A stretch of 64,000 nt of DNA from Nitrospirota bacterium (GTDB taxonomy: Bacteria; Nitrospinota_A; UBA7883; JACRGQ01), in the NCBI GenBank assembly GCA_024275955.1, contig JAJRYD010000023.1:1-64000 (forward strand), written 5' to 3'. Of this stretch, positions 16,934 through 26,285 are shown in pieces. The notes beneath the pieces are model-generated. The model made no database searches. It worked only from the letters and a program-made list of their open reading frames with translations, and was not told the origin of the DNA. Each line of letters begins with the position of its first letter. Within the stretch, counting starts at the first letter, position 1. A program made the position numbers and the translations under genes.

Positions 16934-18145
16934 TTATAACTCCGCATTAAGTTCTAAGTATTCACCATTAACATTAGGATAAAACCCACCAGCATTGTTA
17001 GCTGTTGCTCCGGCGACTGTAGGTTGTATTTCTATCTCTGTAATACTTTTTTTGTATGTAATACCAGATAGAGTTAATGCACCACCACCAGTTTGATACC
17101 GCCAATTAGCTATAGTTATAGCTGTTGAGTATGTATCAGTTCTCATAGGGACAGGGTGAGATAAAAGACAGCTACCTTTAGTTGTACTTGAAGTCCACCC
17201 GTTAATAGCTTGGTATTGCACTCCGCCGTACCGCCAATAATACCTTTGACATAAAGCTAACTCTTGCCCATAAGGCCTATGCTCAAATGAAGTAGCTACG
17301 GAACCTGCTTCAACTTGGATTAGTTTCACCGTGCCAGCCCCGCCAGCACTGGAAAATTTAACCGTTGCATCTGTACCGCCTACAAGAGTGAACGTATCAC
17401 CGCTTGCTTTGGTTACCCCATCAACAGTACAAACCGTATCGCCGGTTGCTGTGAACGAAATTACATAAGTACCACTTTGAATGTTCAAACCTTCGATAAC
17501 CTGCTCGATACCGCCGATAGGAAGCGTCATGGTAACGACATTATCCGTAGTGCTGAATGTAAGAGCTTGACCACTTGTAACTACTCTCCATCTGTCAAGA
17601 GTGTACTGGTTCGCTCCTGTTGTAACTATGGTGCTTTCATAGGCTCTTTGATTCACGAGAGGGTTGCCGTTGATGATGAGGTTTTTCCTAGCGAGATTCG
17701 CAAAAGCTTTAACCGATTGCTGACTAGGTGCTTTTGCAGATGAATCAGATGCCATATCATCTTCGTCTAACAAGAAGAAATGCTTCGTGCCATCGGCTAA
17801 ATGGGCATCTACTTGCGCGTGACTGTTTGTGCCGATATTTGACAACCCTGCATGATTTACCTGCGCTCCATCACCACCTGAATGGTCGTGGCCATCGCCG
17901 TTGGTTACCCCTTTGGCTGTATCCGAAACAGCTACCCACGATACTCCATTGTCGTAATAGAGAGCTTTGCTATCCGATGCGAAATAAAACCTCTCGGCCG
18001 TTCCTGCCGCCGGGCGGCTTGCGAAGGTTCCAACCGTCAGCCTGTTCTTGTCTAGTAGAGTCAGATTTTCGTCATACTCGGTTTTATAGTTTGAGCCGAG
18101 CGCGCTTGTTTTAAGACCGTGTGTGAGTATATTTTCAACTGTCAC
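16934..18145 (-). CDS. Phage tail fibre protein
   Basis: A 403-residue fibre-like protein. An N-terminal region with low-complexity segments (GDGHDHSGGDGAQVNHAG) leads to a His/Gly-rich stalk typical of trimeric fibres, and the C-terminal part has FEHRPYGQELALCQRYYWR, a motif recurrent at the end of many phage tail fibres. It starts with GTG after TTTGGAGG. It probably contacts the host surface together with the preceding discoidin-domain protein. Confidence 0.8.
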   Translation of the reverse strand: MTVENILTHGLKTSALGSNYKTEYDENLTLLDKNRLTVGTFASRPAAGTAERFYFASDSKALYYDNGVSWVAVSDTAKGVTNGDGHDHSGGDGAQVNHAGLSNIGTNSHAQVDAHLADGTKHFFLLDEDDMASDSSAKAPSQQSVKAFANLARKNLIINGNPLVNQRAYESTIVTTGANQYTLDRWRVVTSGQALTFSTTDNVVTMTLPIGGIEQVIEGLNIQSGTYVISFTATGDTVCTVDGVTKASGDTFTLVGGTDATVKFSSAGGAGTVKLIQVEAGSVATSFEHRPYGQELALCQRYYWRYGGVQYQAINGWTSSTTKGSCLLSHPVPMRTDTYSTAITIANWRYQTGGGALTLSGITYKKSITEIEIQPTVAGATANNAGGFYPNVNGEYLELNAEL

Positions 18146-18147
18146 GA

Positions 18148-19245
18148 TTAACCTCCAAAGTTATAGCCAAAGTCAATGCCGAATCCGTTTGTTAGGGACG
18201 GCCTATTTGTAATAAGAAATTTTGGGTAAATAGAATGAGCTGTCGCTACCTGTTGCGGAATGTTTATCCTTAGCTGGATATGCCGCGCCGTTCCGCTTGG
18301 TATAACACCAACCGAGAGACCGCTGGCAACGGGGTTGCCGCCTACCGGCGTGAACAAAGCTTGAACGTCATCGACGATACTGCTACCACTAACGCCGTTA
18401 CTTTTAAGCTCTAGCCATTTCGCATCCAGCATCTCCTGCCCATCTTCGTTCAGCCCTCCAGCGAAGCTTCGGTCAACAAGGGAGAGAGAAAGAAAAACTT
18501 CGGTCATCGAAAGAGTTTTAAAGTTCCCTAACCTGTTATTCCACAAATGAAGCTCCACCTCTTTTGAAACTTCGCCGCTGTTTAAAAGGCCGAGCCGGAC
18601 ATTCTCCAGCCTATCTCCAGATGGTGAATATATTTCGACAACCGGCGGAGCGATAAAATAGAAACCGAGAATAGATTTTTGAGAACTCTGATAGGAGTGA
18701 TAGCTAGCCATCAACGACCTGCTTTGACTGGTGGGGTACGAATATCTTTGCACTACCTTCTTCGTGGTGCCGTTCCTTGAGTTGTAGGTCGCACGCGCAG
18801 ATTTAAGAAGTGGGATCTTTCCCATCATCTCTATCTCTTTTGCGCCGGCGAAGTAACCGCTAAACGGACTGTACCAATGATCTATTATCTCCAATTTATA
18901 ATAGAGATAACTGGTCGAATTAGAAAAAGTAAACTCGTACCATTGGTCGGTGTTAGACGATGTCGCACTCTCAAGCAAAAGGCTGTAGACCGAATCATCG
19001 TTGGAGCCATAAAGCTTAAAATTCTTTATAAGCAGATAGCCGGTATCGTAGTCTGGCCTTAGTCGTAGCTTCGAGACAGCTTTTGCGCTGACAAGCTGAT
19101 ACTTAATCCATTGCGGAGAGCTGGTAGAACTCGCCTGCCAAATAGTCGAGACACTGTCGTCAAACGCGTTAGACGGGTACTGACTTCCGTTCGTGCTAGA
19201 AGCGGTAACGATGCCGCCTATACATAAATCGCTAGAGTAAGCCAT
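18148..19245 (-). CDS. Phage structural protein with F5/8 type C (discoidin) domain
   Basis: A 365-residue protein. Residues ~10-145 look like a galactose-binding/discoidin fold: TASSTNGSQYPSNAFDDSVSTIW then QWIKYQLV, KLRLRPDYDTG and FKLYGSNDDSVY are the usual jelly-roll landmarks. The remainder is unrecognised. Such domains bind carbohydrate, so a receptor-binding role fits its place next to the fibre gene. The ATG at 19245 is preferred over a TTG two codons earlier; the gene overlaps or abuts its neighbour. Confidence 0.7.
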   Translation of the reverse strand: MAYSSDLCIGGIVTASSTNGSQYPSNAFDDSVSTIWQASSTSSPQWIKYQLVSAKAVSKLRLRPDYDTGYLLIKNFKLYGSNDDSVYSLLLESATSSNTDQWYEFTFSNSTSYLYYKLEIIDHWYSPFSGYFAGAKEIEMMGKIPLLKSARATYNSRNGTTKKVVQRYSYPTSQSRSLMASYHSYQSSQKSILGFYFIAPPVVEIYSPSGDRLENVRLGLLNSGEVSKEVELHLWNNRLGNFKTLSMTEVFLSLSLVDRSFAGGLNEDGQEMLDAKWLELKSNGVSGSSIVDDVQALFTPVGGNPVASGLSVGVIPSGTARHIQLRINIPQQVATAHSIYPKFLITNRPSLTNGFGIDFGYNFGG

Positions 19246-19247
19246 AG

Positions 19248-20024
19248 TCAAACAGTATCGGCCTTAAAGGTAAGCGAAAAATAATTCTCAGGATAACGTT
19301 CGGTCGTCGCTGTTACGACACGCTTTATCCAGACCCCGTAGCTACCGCCGCTCGCAAGGCTACCTATCGAAAGAGCGTTTGCTTCGCTGTTTGCCGTGGA
19401 GAAGGTCAATGCTGTCGGCACTGTTGTTTCATTTGCAACGCTCTGTATCGCTCCAGCCGATGTAGCCTCTATCGCTATCTCTACAGTATCGTCCACGAAC
19501 GGGGTGTTGGTATCTATCCAAACTTTCATTGCGCCCATCGAGAAGGCAGAATCGTTTCTAACTATTAAGGCACGGTACTCCGTACTGCCTGCCTGCGCTT
19601 GGGTTGAGCTGACAGAATCGAAAAGATTTTCCATAAGATTAGAAAGGGTAACGCTGTCCGACTGACTGGACGACGGCAGGCTTGCAGAGGTTACGGTAAC
19701 TACCGCGTACTTTGTCGTGTCATTAGAGTAAAGCTGATACGTTCCATCTGTCGAGACATCGGCCGCCGCACCTACCGTATCTCCGGGGGCTGTGTAGCTT
19801 AACGTCGTTGCGGCAAAATCGAAAGAGAGCGTTGCCGTTCCTATGCCACTACTAGACGAGACATCGTCAATCAGAACGCCTGTTACGTTTGCTAGAGCTG
19901 TTGTCGAGAGCGACTTTAGAACCGTGCCAGAGCGTTTCCCGCCAAGTGATGAGTTTGGGTCGCTTTGCGCGTCACCATCGGTTGCCACTCCGGTAAGGTA
20001 TATGCCTATATCCATCTCCGCCAT
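19248..20024 (-). CDS. Phage structural protein with a domain shared with the head decoration-like protein
   Basis: A 258-residue beta-rich protein. Residues ~46-126, from NVTGVLID to VTSASLPSSSQSD, align with residues ~115-189 of the 216-residue protein encoded at 26404-27054 (NITGVVVN to VTSASLPVADQSD). The C-terminal half (YRALIVRNDSAFSMGAMKV onward) resembles an Ig-like or coat-like module. It is probably displayed on the particle or tail. Function unknown. Confidence 0.65.
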   Translation of the reverse strand: MAEMDIGIYLTGVATDGDAQSDPNSSLGGKRSGTVLKSLSTTALANVTGVLIDDVSSSSGIGTATLSFDFAATTLSYTAPGDTVGAAADVSTDGTYQLYSNDTTKYAVVTVTSASLPSSSQSDSVTLSNLMENLFDSVSSTQAQAGSTEYRALIVRNDSAFSMGAMKVWIDTNTPFVDDTVEIAIEATSAGAIQSVANETTVPTALTFSTANSEANALSIGSLASGGSYGVWIKRVVTATTERYPENYFSLTFKADTV

Positions 20025-20033
20025 TACTTCCTC

Positions 20034-21017
20034 CTATATTGTTAACTGTCTGCGTGCTTTTATTGTCATCCGTTCGCTTTTCGGCATGACGCGCCAGCCT
20101 ATTTCATAGACCTCTACTATTTCGCTTACCACCCCGCGCTGAAAATCAAGTTTTAGCCTCATGCCCAAATCTATATACGGATTAACCAGCGGGAGAGAAA
20201 AGCGGACTGTTTTGGAATCGACCAGTAAACCATCGACAATATCGCCGCCATTAAATGCAAACTGAAAATCGGCGGCGGGATAGCTTGGCCTAAAAGCCTT
20301 TCCCGCGTCTGGTTCCTGCGCGAATGTATAAACTATTTTCCCGTTGCGGTCGCCGTAGCGGATCCTCTTCTCTCCAGTAAGAGGAAGTAGTTTGGCCTGC
20401 TTTTTAATAAGCACCTCATCGGCCGCCATAAGCGCGTTTGGAAAAATTTCGTTACAGGCGGAGACCTTTTCGGTATTAAAAAGAATTACAGGCTCCAGAG
20501 GGTTAAGAACGGCATTGGCTACAAGTTTCGCCTCTACTGTTTCGGTAGAGGCGAAAGGGGGCAAATAGCTTGTAATGCGGGACGCGACTCCTGTTACATC
20601 TTCGACTTTTATTTCTATAGTACCGGAATTGGCCGTATAGCTTTCCCGCACTCCCTCCGGTGAAGGGACTCCGGTAAGAAGCGGTATTTCTTTATCGCCC
20701 GAAGCGTTGCCGACAACGGAAAAAACTTTGATGCGTAGGTTGTCGTTAGGCACAAGTATCTCTTGCCAAGCTCCCACGGTTCTTGGATTTTTAATTTCCG
20801 GCCATGCGACGGTAAGAGTTGCCTGACTGCCTCTATATGAAACGGTTCCGGCAAAGCCCGCTATATCTTCCAGCTCGGTTTCTACATTGCCGTTTGCCCA
20901 TACAACGCGAAGCCTTCTGCCGCCTTGAGAGACCGGCCCCTGATAGCTAGATGACAAGAGGCTTTTGAGCGCCTCGCTGTTAGAAACGGCAAGCGTCATA
21001 TTAAAATGAGAGTTCAC
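20034..21017 (-). CDS. Phage structural protein, possible tail hub, unrecognised
   Basis: A 327-residue, mostly beta protein without signal peptide. Visible segments are RRLRVVWANGNVETELEDIAGF and a long mixed C-terminal half (YGDRNGKIVYTF, RMTIKARRQLTI). Its place before the receptor-binding genes fits a hub or baseplate-like component, but no motif decides this. Its start overlaps the stop of the preceding gene by four bases. Confidence 0.55.
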   Translation of the reverse strand: MNSHFNMTLAVSNSEALKSLLSSSYQGPVSQGGRRLRVVWANGNVETELEDIAGFAGTVSYRGSQATLTVAWPEIKNPRTVGAWQEILVPNDNLRIKVFSVVGNASGDKEIPLLTGVPSPEGVRESYTANSGTIEIKVEDVTGVASRITSYLPPFASTETVEAKLVANAVLNPLEPVILFNTEKVSACNEIFPNALMAADEVLIKKQAKLLPLTGEKRIRYGDRNGKIVYTFAQEPDAGKAFRPSYPAADFQFAFNGGDIVDGLLVDSKTVRFSLPLVNPYIDLGMRLKLDFQRGVVSEIVEVYEIGWRVMPKSERMTIKARRQLTI

Positions 21018-21355
21018 AATTCACCCGTTACCTTGAAGGAGATCTTTACGTCACTGTTTCCGGTTTCGTTTAAAATTGATTCGACAGATTCAAGCAGTCC
21101 TTGATAGGAGCTTCTCGAAAATGAAAAGCCGACAGGCTTGCCGTTGGCTAGAACCGCTATCAACGACGCAAGCCCGTCTTGAGGTAATTCTGCTTCTACA
21201 ATCATTTCGATATCGGACGCGTATGAGCCTAGATCGCGCGACCGCGACCCTTCAAGAGTTTCCACCGTTGCCACTCTTCTTGGGATTTTTAAAGGTTCTT
21301 TTGTTTTTAGTTCAAGGTAAAAACCTGAATCGGTCAATGAAAATAAAACTGCCAT
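21014..21355 (-). CDS. Small phage structural protein, unrecognised
   Basis: A 113-residue protein starting at the ATG at 21355, with GGAG seven bases upstream; the frame is open to 21391 but that would run into the previous gene. It is alpha/beta with no known motif. It sits between the large Cys-motif protein and the hub candidate, all tightly packed, so it is probably a tail or adaptor component. Confidence 0.55.
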   Translation of the reverse strand: MAVLFSLTDSGFYLELKTKEPLKIPRRVATVETLEGSRSRDLGSYASDIEMIVEAELPQDGLASLIAVLANGKPVGFSFSRSSYQGLLESVESILNETGNSDVKISFKVTGEL

Positions 21356-21357
21356 TA

Positions 21358-22998
21358 CTATTCTCCGTAAAAAAATTCGATACGCTGACATTCAAGCTTT
21401 GCAGGGTTTGGATAGTATGGGTCAAACTCGCCGGAAGGTTTTGCCACGTTTCCCTGTAGATAAAATGTGACTAAAGAAAGAGAGGGAAAGTTGCCCTCCA
21501 AGTTTATATCGGGATTAGCCATAAACGGAAACGCCGCTAGAAAATCGCGGTAGATATTTCTGGTGACGGAAGTCTGCATTCCTATTTCAAAATAACCTGG
21601 GTGCAGACCGTAAGACCACGGCGCTGGGTTTGCCGGAGTGATGTCCGCGCCGTCGTAATTAAAGCAGCGGTAATGAAGCTCTCCTGCCTTGCCGAAAGAT
21701 ACAAGGTCGTCATCCATCGGCACGTTGTACCAGAGCCTGCCGGAAGGCGGAGGTGAATTTAGATAGCTTCCCTCTGCTGTCCTTATCGGCGTCGGCCTAA
21801 AGAGGGCGTGCTGTTTATCCCGCGAAACACCGGGGTAGGCCCCCCTTGCGTATGAAAAATCCTGCGTGCCGGGAGCTGTGTAGACGAGTTTAAAATTTCT
21901 GTCGAGGTTATTTTCAAAAACGGTGCCGTATTTATCACTGCCGTTAGGGTAACTGTAAAGAGATGAATTTATCCGCGAGCCGTCCAGATAATCGGGCCAT
22001 GGAGATTTATTAAAGATAAGTACCATACATGCCGGTAGCTGTAGTTTCGAATCGTATCCAAGCCCTGCTTCGTAATCGAACTGCGTCAACAGGTTTACCG
22101 ACATAAAAAGCTCCTTCTCTCCGCAGAGAAGCGGGCGTGATATTGACTTTTCCGTTACGACCGGCGGAGAGACTATCAGCGGGTCCGCGTCGTATTTTCT
22201 CTCAAGCATAGGGGCTGGATAAATTAGCCGGAGGGCATCTTCCTCAACTGAGGATATCCCATTTGCTTGAAGCGGAAGCGACCGCATCCGAAGGGCGTCG
22301 CCTGCCCATACCGTGGCTGGAATACCGTAGGACATCCCTTCATTTATATAGACACCGGCTGTTTTGGAATTCCATGAATCTATCTCATTTTTTTCCGGAG
22401 CTGTTTTTTTAAAGGTGAACTTTCCATCGCCAGAGAGGTCGGCGGAAGGTGTCAGATAGTTGCGCCAGAACTCATAACGGGAAGAGCATCTTCTTGGAGA
22501 CTGCGAACAGCCAAACCCTGCTACCCACGGCTCTGCGTTTCCACTTAAGAGGCAATCTGGGTCAAGCGGGTCTATCTTATCGTGTATAACGGCAACGCAG
22601 TCGCCAATCTGATAATCGACAGAATCGTTTATCGACGCGCAACCACCCCCGACAAAACTAAGCCTGCCTTTCTTTACACCGCTTACGACCTTGCTTAAAT
22701 CTTGCGATTCACTTTTGAGCATTTTGTCGGAATAAAAATAGTAGCCGACAGCTGTGGCAGGATTCGCTTTGGCAAGCAGAGAAACATCTGTCCATCTTCT
22801 AGATGTTTTGTACGGCAGTAGCCTGAAACTGCACGGCTTATATTTGCCGTTGGGCGTAAAGAGGCGGTACTCTACGCCGGTTTTATATTCATACCCTTTA
22901 ATTCCCGACTGAACCTTATGCGAGACCCCAAGATCGTCCTCAACAAGGTACCAATCCGGCCTGCCCTCTACCATTGAAATTACTTTTGCTCTTGCCAT
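21358..22998 (-). CDS. Large phage tail protein with four-cysteine motif, unrecognised
   Basis: At 546 residues this is the largest protein of the phage-like operon. Cysteines at 134, 149, 164 and 171 include a C-x6-C pair (GCSQSPRRCSSRYEFW), reminiscent of the iron-sulfur cluster ligands of lambda gpL-type tail-tip proteins and the Cys-rich end of GTA hub proteins. The rest is beta-rich and Pro/Tyr-rich. No catalytic motif is seen. The role as tail-tip or hub protein is an inference from that motif and gene order. Confidence 0.55.
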   Translation of the reverse strand: MARAKVISMVEGRPDWYLVEDDLGVSHKVQSGIKGYEYKTGVEYRLFTPNGKYKPCSFRLLPYKTSRRWTDVSLLAKANPATAVGYYFYSDKMLKSESQDLSKVVSGVKKGRLSFVGGGCASINDSVDYQIGDCVAVIHDKIDPLDPDCLLSGNAEPWVAGFGCSQSPRRCSSRYEFWRNYLTPSADLSGDGKFTFKKTAPEKNEIDSWNSKTAGVYINEGMSYGIPATVWAGDALRMRSLPLQANGISSVEEDALRLIYPAPMLERKYDADPLIVSPPVVTEKSISRPLLCGEKELFMSVNLLTQFDYEAGLGYDSKLQLPACMVLIFNKSPWPDYLDGSRINSSLYSYPNGSDKYGTVFENNLDRNFKLVYTAPGTQDFSYARGAYPGVSRDKQHALFRPTPIRTAEGSYLNSPPPSGRLWYNVPMDDDLVSFGKAGELHYRCFNYDGADITPANPAPWSYGLHPGYFEIGMQTSVTRNIYRDFLAAFPFMANPDINLEGNFPSLSLVTFYLQGNVAKPSGEFDPYYPNPAKLECQRIEFFYGE

Positions 22999-23319
22999 TT
23001 ATACGTTTGTCACCGTTAAAAGGTTTTCCTGTTTTATTCTGATAATCACTTCTTCCATCACTCTGCTTACGAGGTCGTGTATCGCTCCGTCGGCACCATC
23101 CACTTTTACCTCTACGCTGTACTGTTTTTCGCTGAGCAATGCTCTGTTAAGAACCTCTAGCTTCGTGGATAGATCTTTGACTGTCGCGGAGAGTTCTAGA
23201 AATATCTGAAGGTCAGCTCCGCCCTGTCGCCTAGCTATAGCAGAAAGATTTCGGTTCACCTCAGTAAGCTCTGCTAGTATTTCGTTATCTATCGCTATAT
23301 CAGAATTTTCTTGTGCCAT
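22999..23319 (-). CDS. Small coiled-coil phage protein
   Basis: A 106-residue protein predicted almost wholly helical. Residues ~10-65 show a heptad pattern (EILAELTEVNRNLSAIARR, then LSTKLEVLNRALL). It lies between the possible tube protein and the large Cys-motif protein, where siphoviruses encode the tape measure. If it has that role the tail would be very short. No other evidence of function. Confidence 0.55.
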   Translation of the reverse strand: MAQENSDIAIDNEILAELTEVNRNLSAIARRQGGADLQIFLELSATVKDLSTKLEVLNRALLSEKQYSVEVKVDGADGAIHDLVSRVMEEVIIRIKQENLLTVTNV

Positions 23320-23332
23320 TACTCTCTCCTTT

Positions 23333-24313
23333 CTAAACGGTTTCTACCGATGGTTTTTGACAGGGAAGAAGATTTATTTCTCCCTCCATAACCGAGCCGG
23401 GGCTATAGAGAGCCGAAGTTTCGAGATGAGCGTAGTAAAGCTCTTTTCTGCTACCTGACGAATCCGGCATAAACTCTATAAAGCGGATAGTGCCGTCTGC
23501 CCTCCTTATGAGGTCGGCCTGCTGGGCGGAAAGATTCAGCTTAGTAAGACCGCTTTTTACCTTCCCTGCGGAAAGTTTTCCTATTGCAAAATCAAACTCC
23601 GCCGCCATTACCGGAGGCCTGAACGAAACAACATCGAGAAAAGCCAACTGCGGTTCGCAGTAGGTGATATATACGTTCGCCGTTACTAAGCCTGTATGAA
23701 TGAGAGGGAGTCCGCTTCTAAAGCGTACCTTAGCTTTGTAGGGAAAAATTTCGGCTTCCGGCATATGCGAAAGCTCCGGCTTGAAAGAGATTTCCTTATC
23801 CAAAATCTTTGCCGAAGCAGATGTGAGCAGTGTAATAGCAGCCAGCTCCACTTTGCCAAGCGGGATAAACGGAGGGCCTCCATTGGCTCCTCTTACAGCA
23901 GATACCGTTGCTCCTTCAGCTCCGTCCAGCGTTAAGAGTGTCGCTGTTGCGTCTGCTATTATGGAAACGATTTTAACGTTTGACGATGATGGGCGCGTAA
24001 CGGCAAGATTGCTAACGGCATTTACCAAAACCACAGCTCCGCCTATGCATATACTTCCTCCGCATATATCGACGGCATCATTCACCCCAGATAAGGCTGG
24101 ATAAACGAGACAACCGTTTCTCAGGCCATCTGGTCTTACTACCGGTCTTCTGTCGATACCGTTCTCATCTTTTTCGCAAAGTGAAAAGCGCGTACCTGCG
24201 GTGGTAAAAGTGAGATGGTCTCCAGCGTCTGTCATTAGCGAAGGACCACTGGAGATATATCCATCTTCCAGCTTCAGAGAGATATTTTCGGCGGTTGGAA
24301 TTTTTACGTTCAT
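23333..24313 (-). CDS. Phage structural protein, possible tail tube, unrecognised
   Basis: A 326-residue beta-rich protein, first gene after the gp37-like tail-terminator gene. It has a Gly/Ala/Val-rich middle (ICGGSICIGGAVVLVNAVSN) and a C-terminal domain with YYAHLETSALYSP. Position suggests the major tail or tube protein, but I see no diagnostic motif. The ATG at 24313 has no competitor nearby. Confidence 0.5.
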   Translation of the reverse strand: MNVKIPTAENISLKLEDGYISSGPSLMTDAGDHLTFTTAGTRFSLCEKDENGIDRRPVVRPDGLRNGCLVYPALSGVNDAVDICGGSICIGGAVVLVNAVSNLAVTRPSSSNVKIVSIIADATATLLTLDGAEGATVSAVRGANGGPPFIPLGKVELAAITLLTSASAKILDKEISFKPELSHMPEAEIFPYKAKVRFRSGLPLIHTGLVTANVYITYCEPQLAFLDVVSFRPPVMAAEFDFAIGKLSAGKVKSGLTKLNLSAQQADLIRRADGTIRFIEFMPDSSGSRKELYYAHLETSALYSPGSVMEGEINLLPCQKPSVETV

Positions 24314-24323
24314 TTATTTTTCC

Positions 24324-24761
24324 CTACTCAAATGTTTCGATTTTCCATTCCTGTCTGTAAACCGATTGGCGCGCGTTTTTGGCGTAAGGTTTTTCCGAAA
24401 CTCTTTCCATAGGCTGGATGTTAAGCCCGATAGTGCTACCGGAAAGAGTTTGACGCACCGTTTCCATCGCATTAAAGATTCCCGCGGTTCCTGCGTCGCC
24501 CTTTGCGGCGGAAGAACGCGAGCGAAGGTTGCGGGCGATAATGTAAATATTAAAATAGAACTCAGATCCTCTAAGTGACACTGTCCTCTTTTTTGAATCT
24601 ACAGTCCGCTCGAAGGAGACCAAAACGAGTGGAGGTTTTGCCACCTCTTTTAAATAGGCATCTTCTCCAAGTTCGCCGTGAAACGCTTTCGCGTTAAGAG
24701 AGGCAGAGCTTAGCGCGGCGACGATAGCATCTTCTATCTGTCCTATCGAATACATTACCAA
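24324..24761 (-). CDS. Mu gp37-like connector / tail terminator protein (DUF1834)
   Basis: A 145-residue protein resembling the DUF1834/gp37 family: IEDAIVAALSS at the start, the strand KPPLVLVSFERT, then FYFNIYIIARNLRS and the C-terminal RQEWKIETFE. In Mu this protein closes the head-side end of the tail. It overlaps the end of the DUF1320 gene by seven bases, keeping the Mu order gp36-gp37. Confidence 0.72.
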   Translation of the reverse strand: MVMYSIGQIEDAIVAALSSASLNAKAFHGELGEDAYLKEVAKPPLVLVSFERTVDSKKRTVSLRGSEFYFNIYIIARNLRSRSSAAKGDAGTAGIFNAMETVRQTLSGSTIGLNIQPMERVSEKPYAKNARQSVYRQEWKIETFE

Positions 24762-25186
24762 CCCTCAAGTTTTTTGCGGGAAAATTTTCTATCTTCCGAT
24801 GAAAAGCCAGCAATATCTAAAAGAGTTGCCGAAAGTTCCGGCTTTGGCGCTATTCCTTCAAGCGTCGCCTTCCCCTCGACGAGCCGTTGAAAAAACTCTA
24901 TCGCCGATTCGTAAGCCTGCTTCCATACGCCTGGGTCTACCGAACGGAAAAGGTGTATGCGGTAAACCGCTATCGTTACCGAATGTTCCCTTATAACTTT
25001 CGGCACGTTCGCCAGAGGAACCAGATAGATAGGCGAAATGAGACTGTTTATAAGCGCGTCGGCGCCTTCTATAGCACTTGCCACTATTGCCGAGTCTACC
25101 TGCCCTGTTTCGTTTACATCTGTGAGCTGTATGAGGGTTGCCTCTTCCAGCCTTTGGACGATATCCGATTGTGTTGAGTAAGCCAT
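24755..25186 (-). CDS. Mu gp36-like head-tail connector (DUF1320)
   Basis: A 143-residue protein with the DUF1320 pattern: MAYSTQSDIVQRLEEATLIQLTD at the N-terminus, an Asp/Ala-rich ADALINSLISPIY helix, then IREHSVTIAVYRIHLFR. In Mu-like phages it forms part of the neck between head and tail. It follows the capsid gene in the usual order. Confidence 0.82.
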   Translation of the reverse strand: MAYSTQSDIVQRLEEATLIQLTDVNETGQVDSAIVASAIEGADALINSLISPIYLVPLANVPKVIREHSVTIAVYRIHLFRSVDPGVWKQAYESAIEFFQRLVEGKATLEGIAPKPELSATLLDIAGFSSEDRKFSRKKLEGW

Positions 25187-25263
25187 TTTTTCTCCGGTTA
25201 AATTGGAACCATCAGGCGCGTCCGGCTTAGAGCCGGACTACGCCTTGATAGCTACCTATGGTT

Positions 25264-26250
25264 TTAAGCGCCGCCTGTTGAACCGAAGATAAGGTGGGGC
25301 AGGCCGTAACCTGCGTTGCCTCTGTAATCGACGCCGTAGATATATTCCTTACGCATGAAAACATTTTCATCCTGCAGATTGTCGAGACCGACGAACTGCG
25401 GATCACGCCGCGATTGAAAGATAAACGGCTTGGCGGCGCGGCTGGAATCTGCGAGGAACCAATAGGTAGGATTTGCCGCAAGTTCCGGGGCTACCAGCAG
25501 GTCAGCAGAGTCTTTCCAGATATTGGTTTCGCCGTTGGCCGATTTATCGGCCCGCAGAATAGCCCTTGCTACCGCTTCGAGCTGAGGCGGAACGATAAGC
25601 ATCGCCGGTGTTACCCTTAATGGACGGTTCTCTTCGTTTACGAGAGACATCATCTGCGAACGCGCGTTCTCGTATTCCGTGGAGCTAAGGACGGCTGTTC
25701 CTCTGTTGCTCCATGCCGACATATCTCCATTTGGATGGTCGACAGCGAAGAAGGTTTTACCGTCAAAACCGTTCGCTACAAATCCGTTCAGAAGCAGGTC
25801 GAAGATAAGCTCATCGGGATGCTGTCTTGCCGATTCGCCAAGCTGTTCAAACATCGGCCTGTAAAGCCCTATCGCGTCGTCTTCTAGATCGTTTCTATCT
25901 ACAGAGACTGTCGCCTCGAAATCTCTATTCTTTATAATAAAGCCATCGACGCTAAGATCTTTGACCGCTCGCTCTCCTATCCACTCGCGAAGGCCCGGGA
26001 ACTGCCCGAGCCACTTATACTCCTCTTGCCTTGCGGATGAAGGAACCAAAACCGCAAGCTTATTTACCGCTGTTGCGGCACCATCATACGCCTGCTGAAA
26101 AATTGTCTTGAAACCTGTGTAGGCAGATTCTAGCGACGACTGGTTTACAACGACGCCTAAAAGAACAAACCTTTCGAAAATATTCGCTGAACCGCCGTTA
26201 TCGGAAAAGATAGCGGTCAGCGCTCCTATTAAAGTTATTATCAGTTTCAT
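25264..26250 (-). CDS. Mu gpT-like major head (capsid) protein
   Basis: A 328-residue major capsid protein of the Mu gpT family. Landmarks are KWLGQFPGLREWIGERAVKD, FEATVSVDRNDLEDDAIG, FFAVDHPNGDMS, LRVTPAMLIVPPQLEAVAR and DLLVAPELA. The first ~35 residues (MKLIITLIGALTAIFSDNGG) differ from the usual start and look hydrophobic. AGGAG 12 bases upstream supports this ATG. A strong inverted repeat precedes the gene. Confidence 0.92.
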   Translation of the reverse strand: MKLIITLIGALTAIFSDNGGSANIFERFVLLGVVVNQSSLESAYTGFKTIFQQAYDGAATAVNKLAVLVPSSARQEEYKWLGQFPGLREWIGERAVKDLSVDGFIIKNRDFEATVSVDRNDLEDDAIGLYRPMFEQLGESARQHPDELIFDLLLNGFVANGFDGKTFFAVDHPNGDMSAWSNRGTAVLSSTEYENARSQMMSLVNEENRPLRVTPAMLIVPPQLEAVARAILRADKSANGETNIWKDSADLLVAPELAANPTYWFLADSSRAAKPFIFQSRRDPQFVGLDNLQDENVFMRKEYIYGVDYRGNAGYGLPHLIFGSTGGA

Positions 26251-26285
26251 TTTTACTTTATCTCCTTTTTAAAAATTAAATTTTT

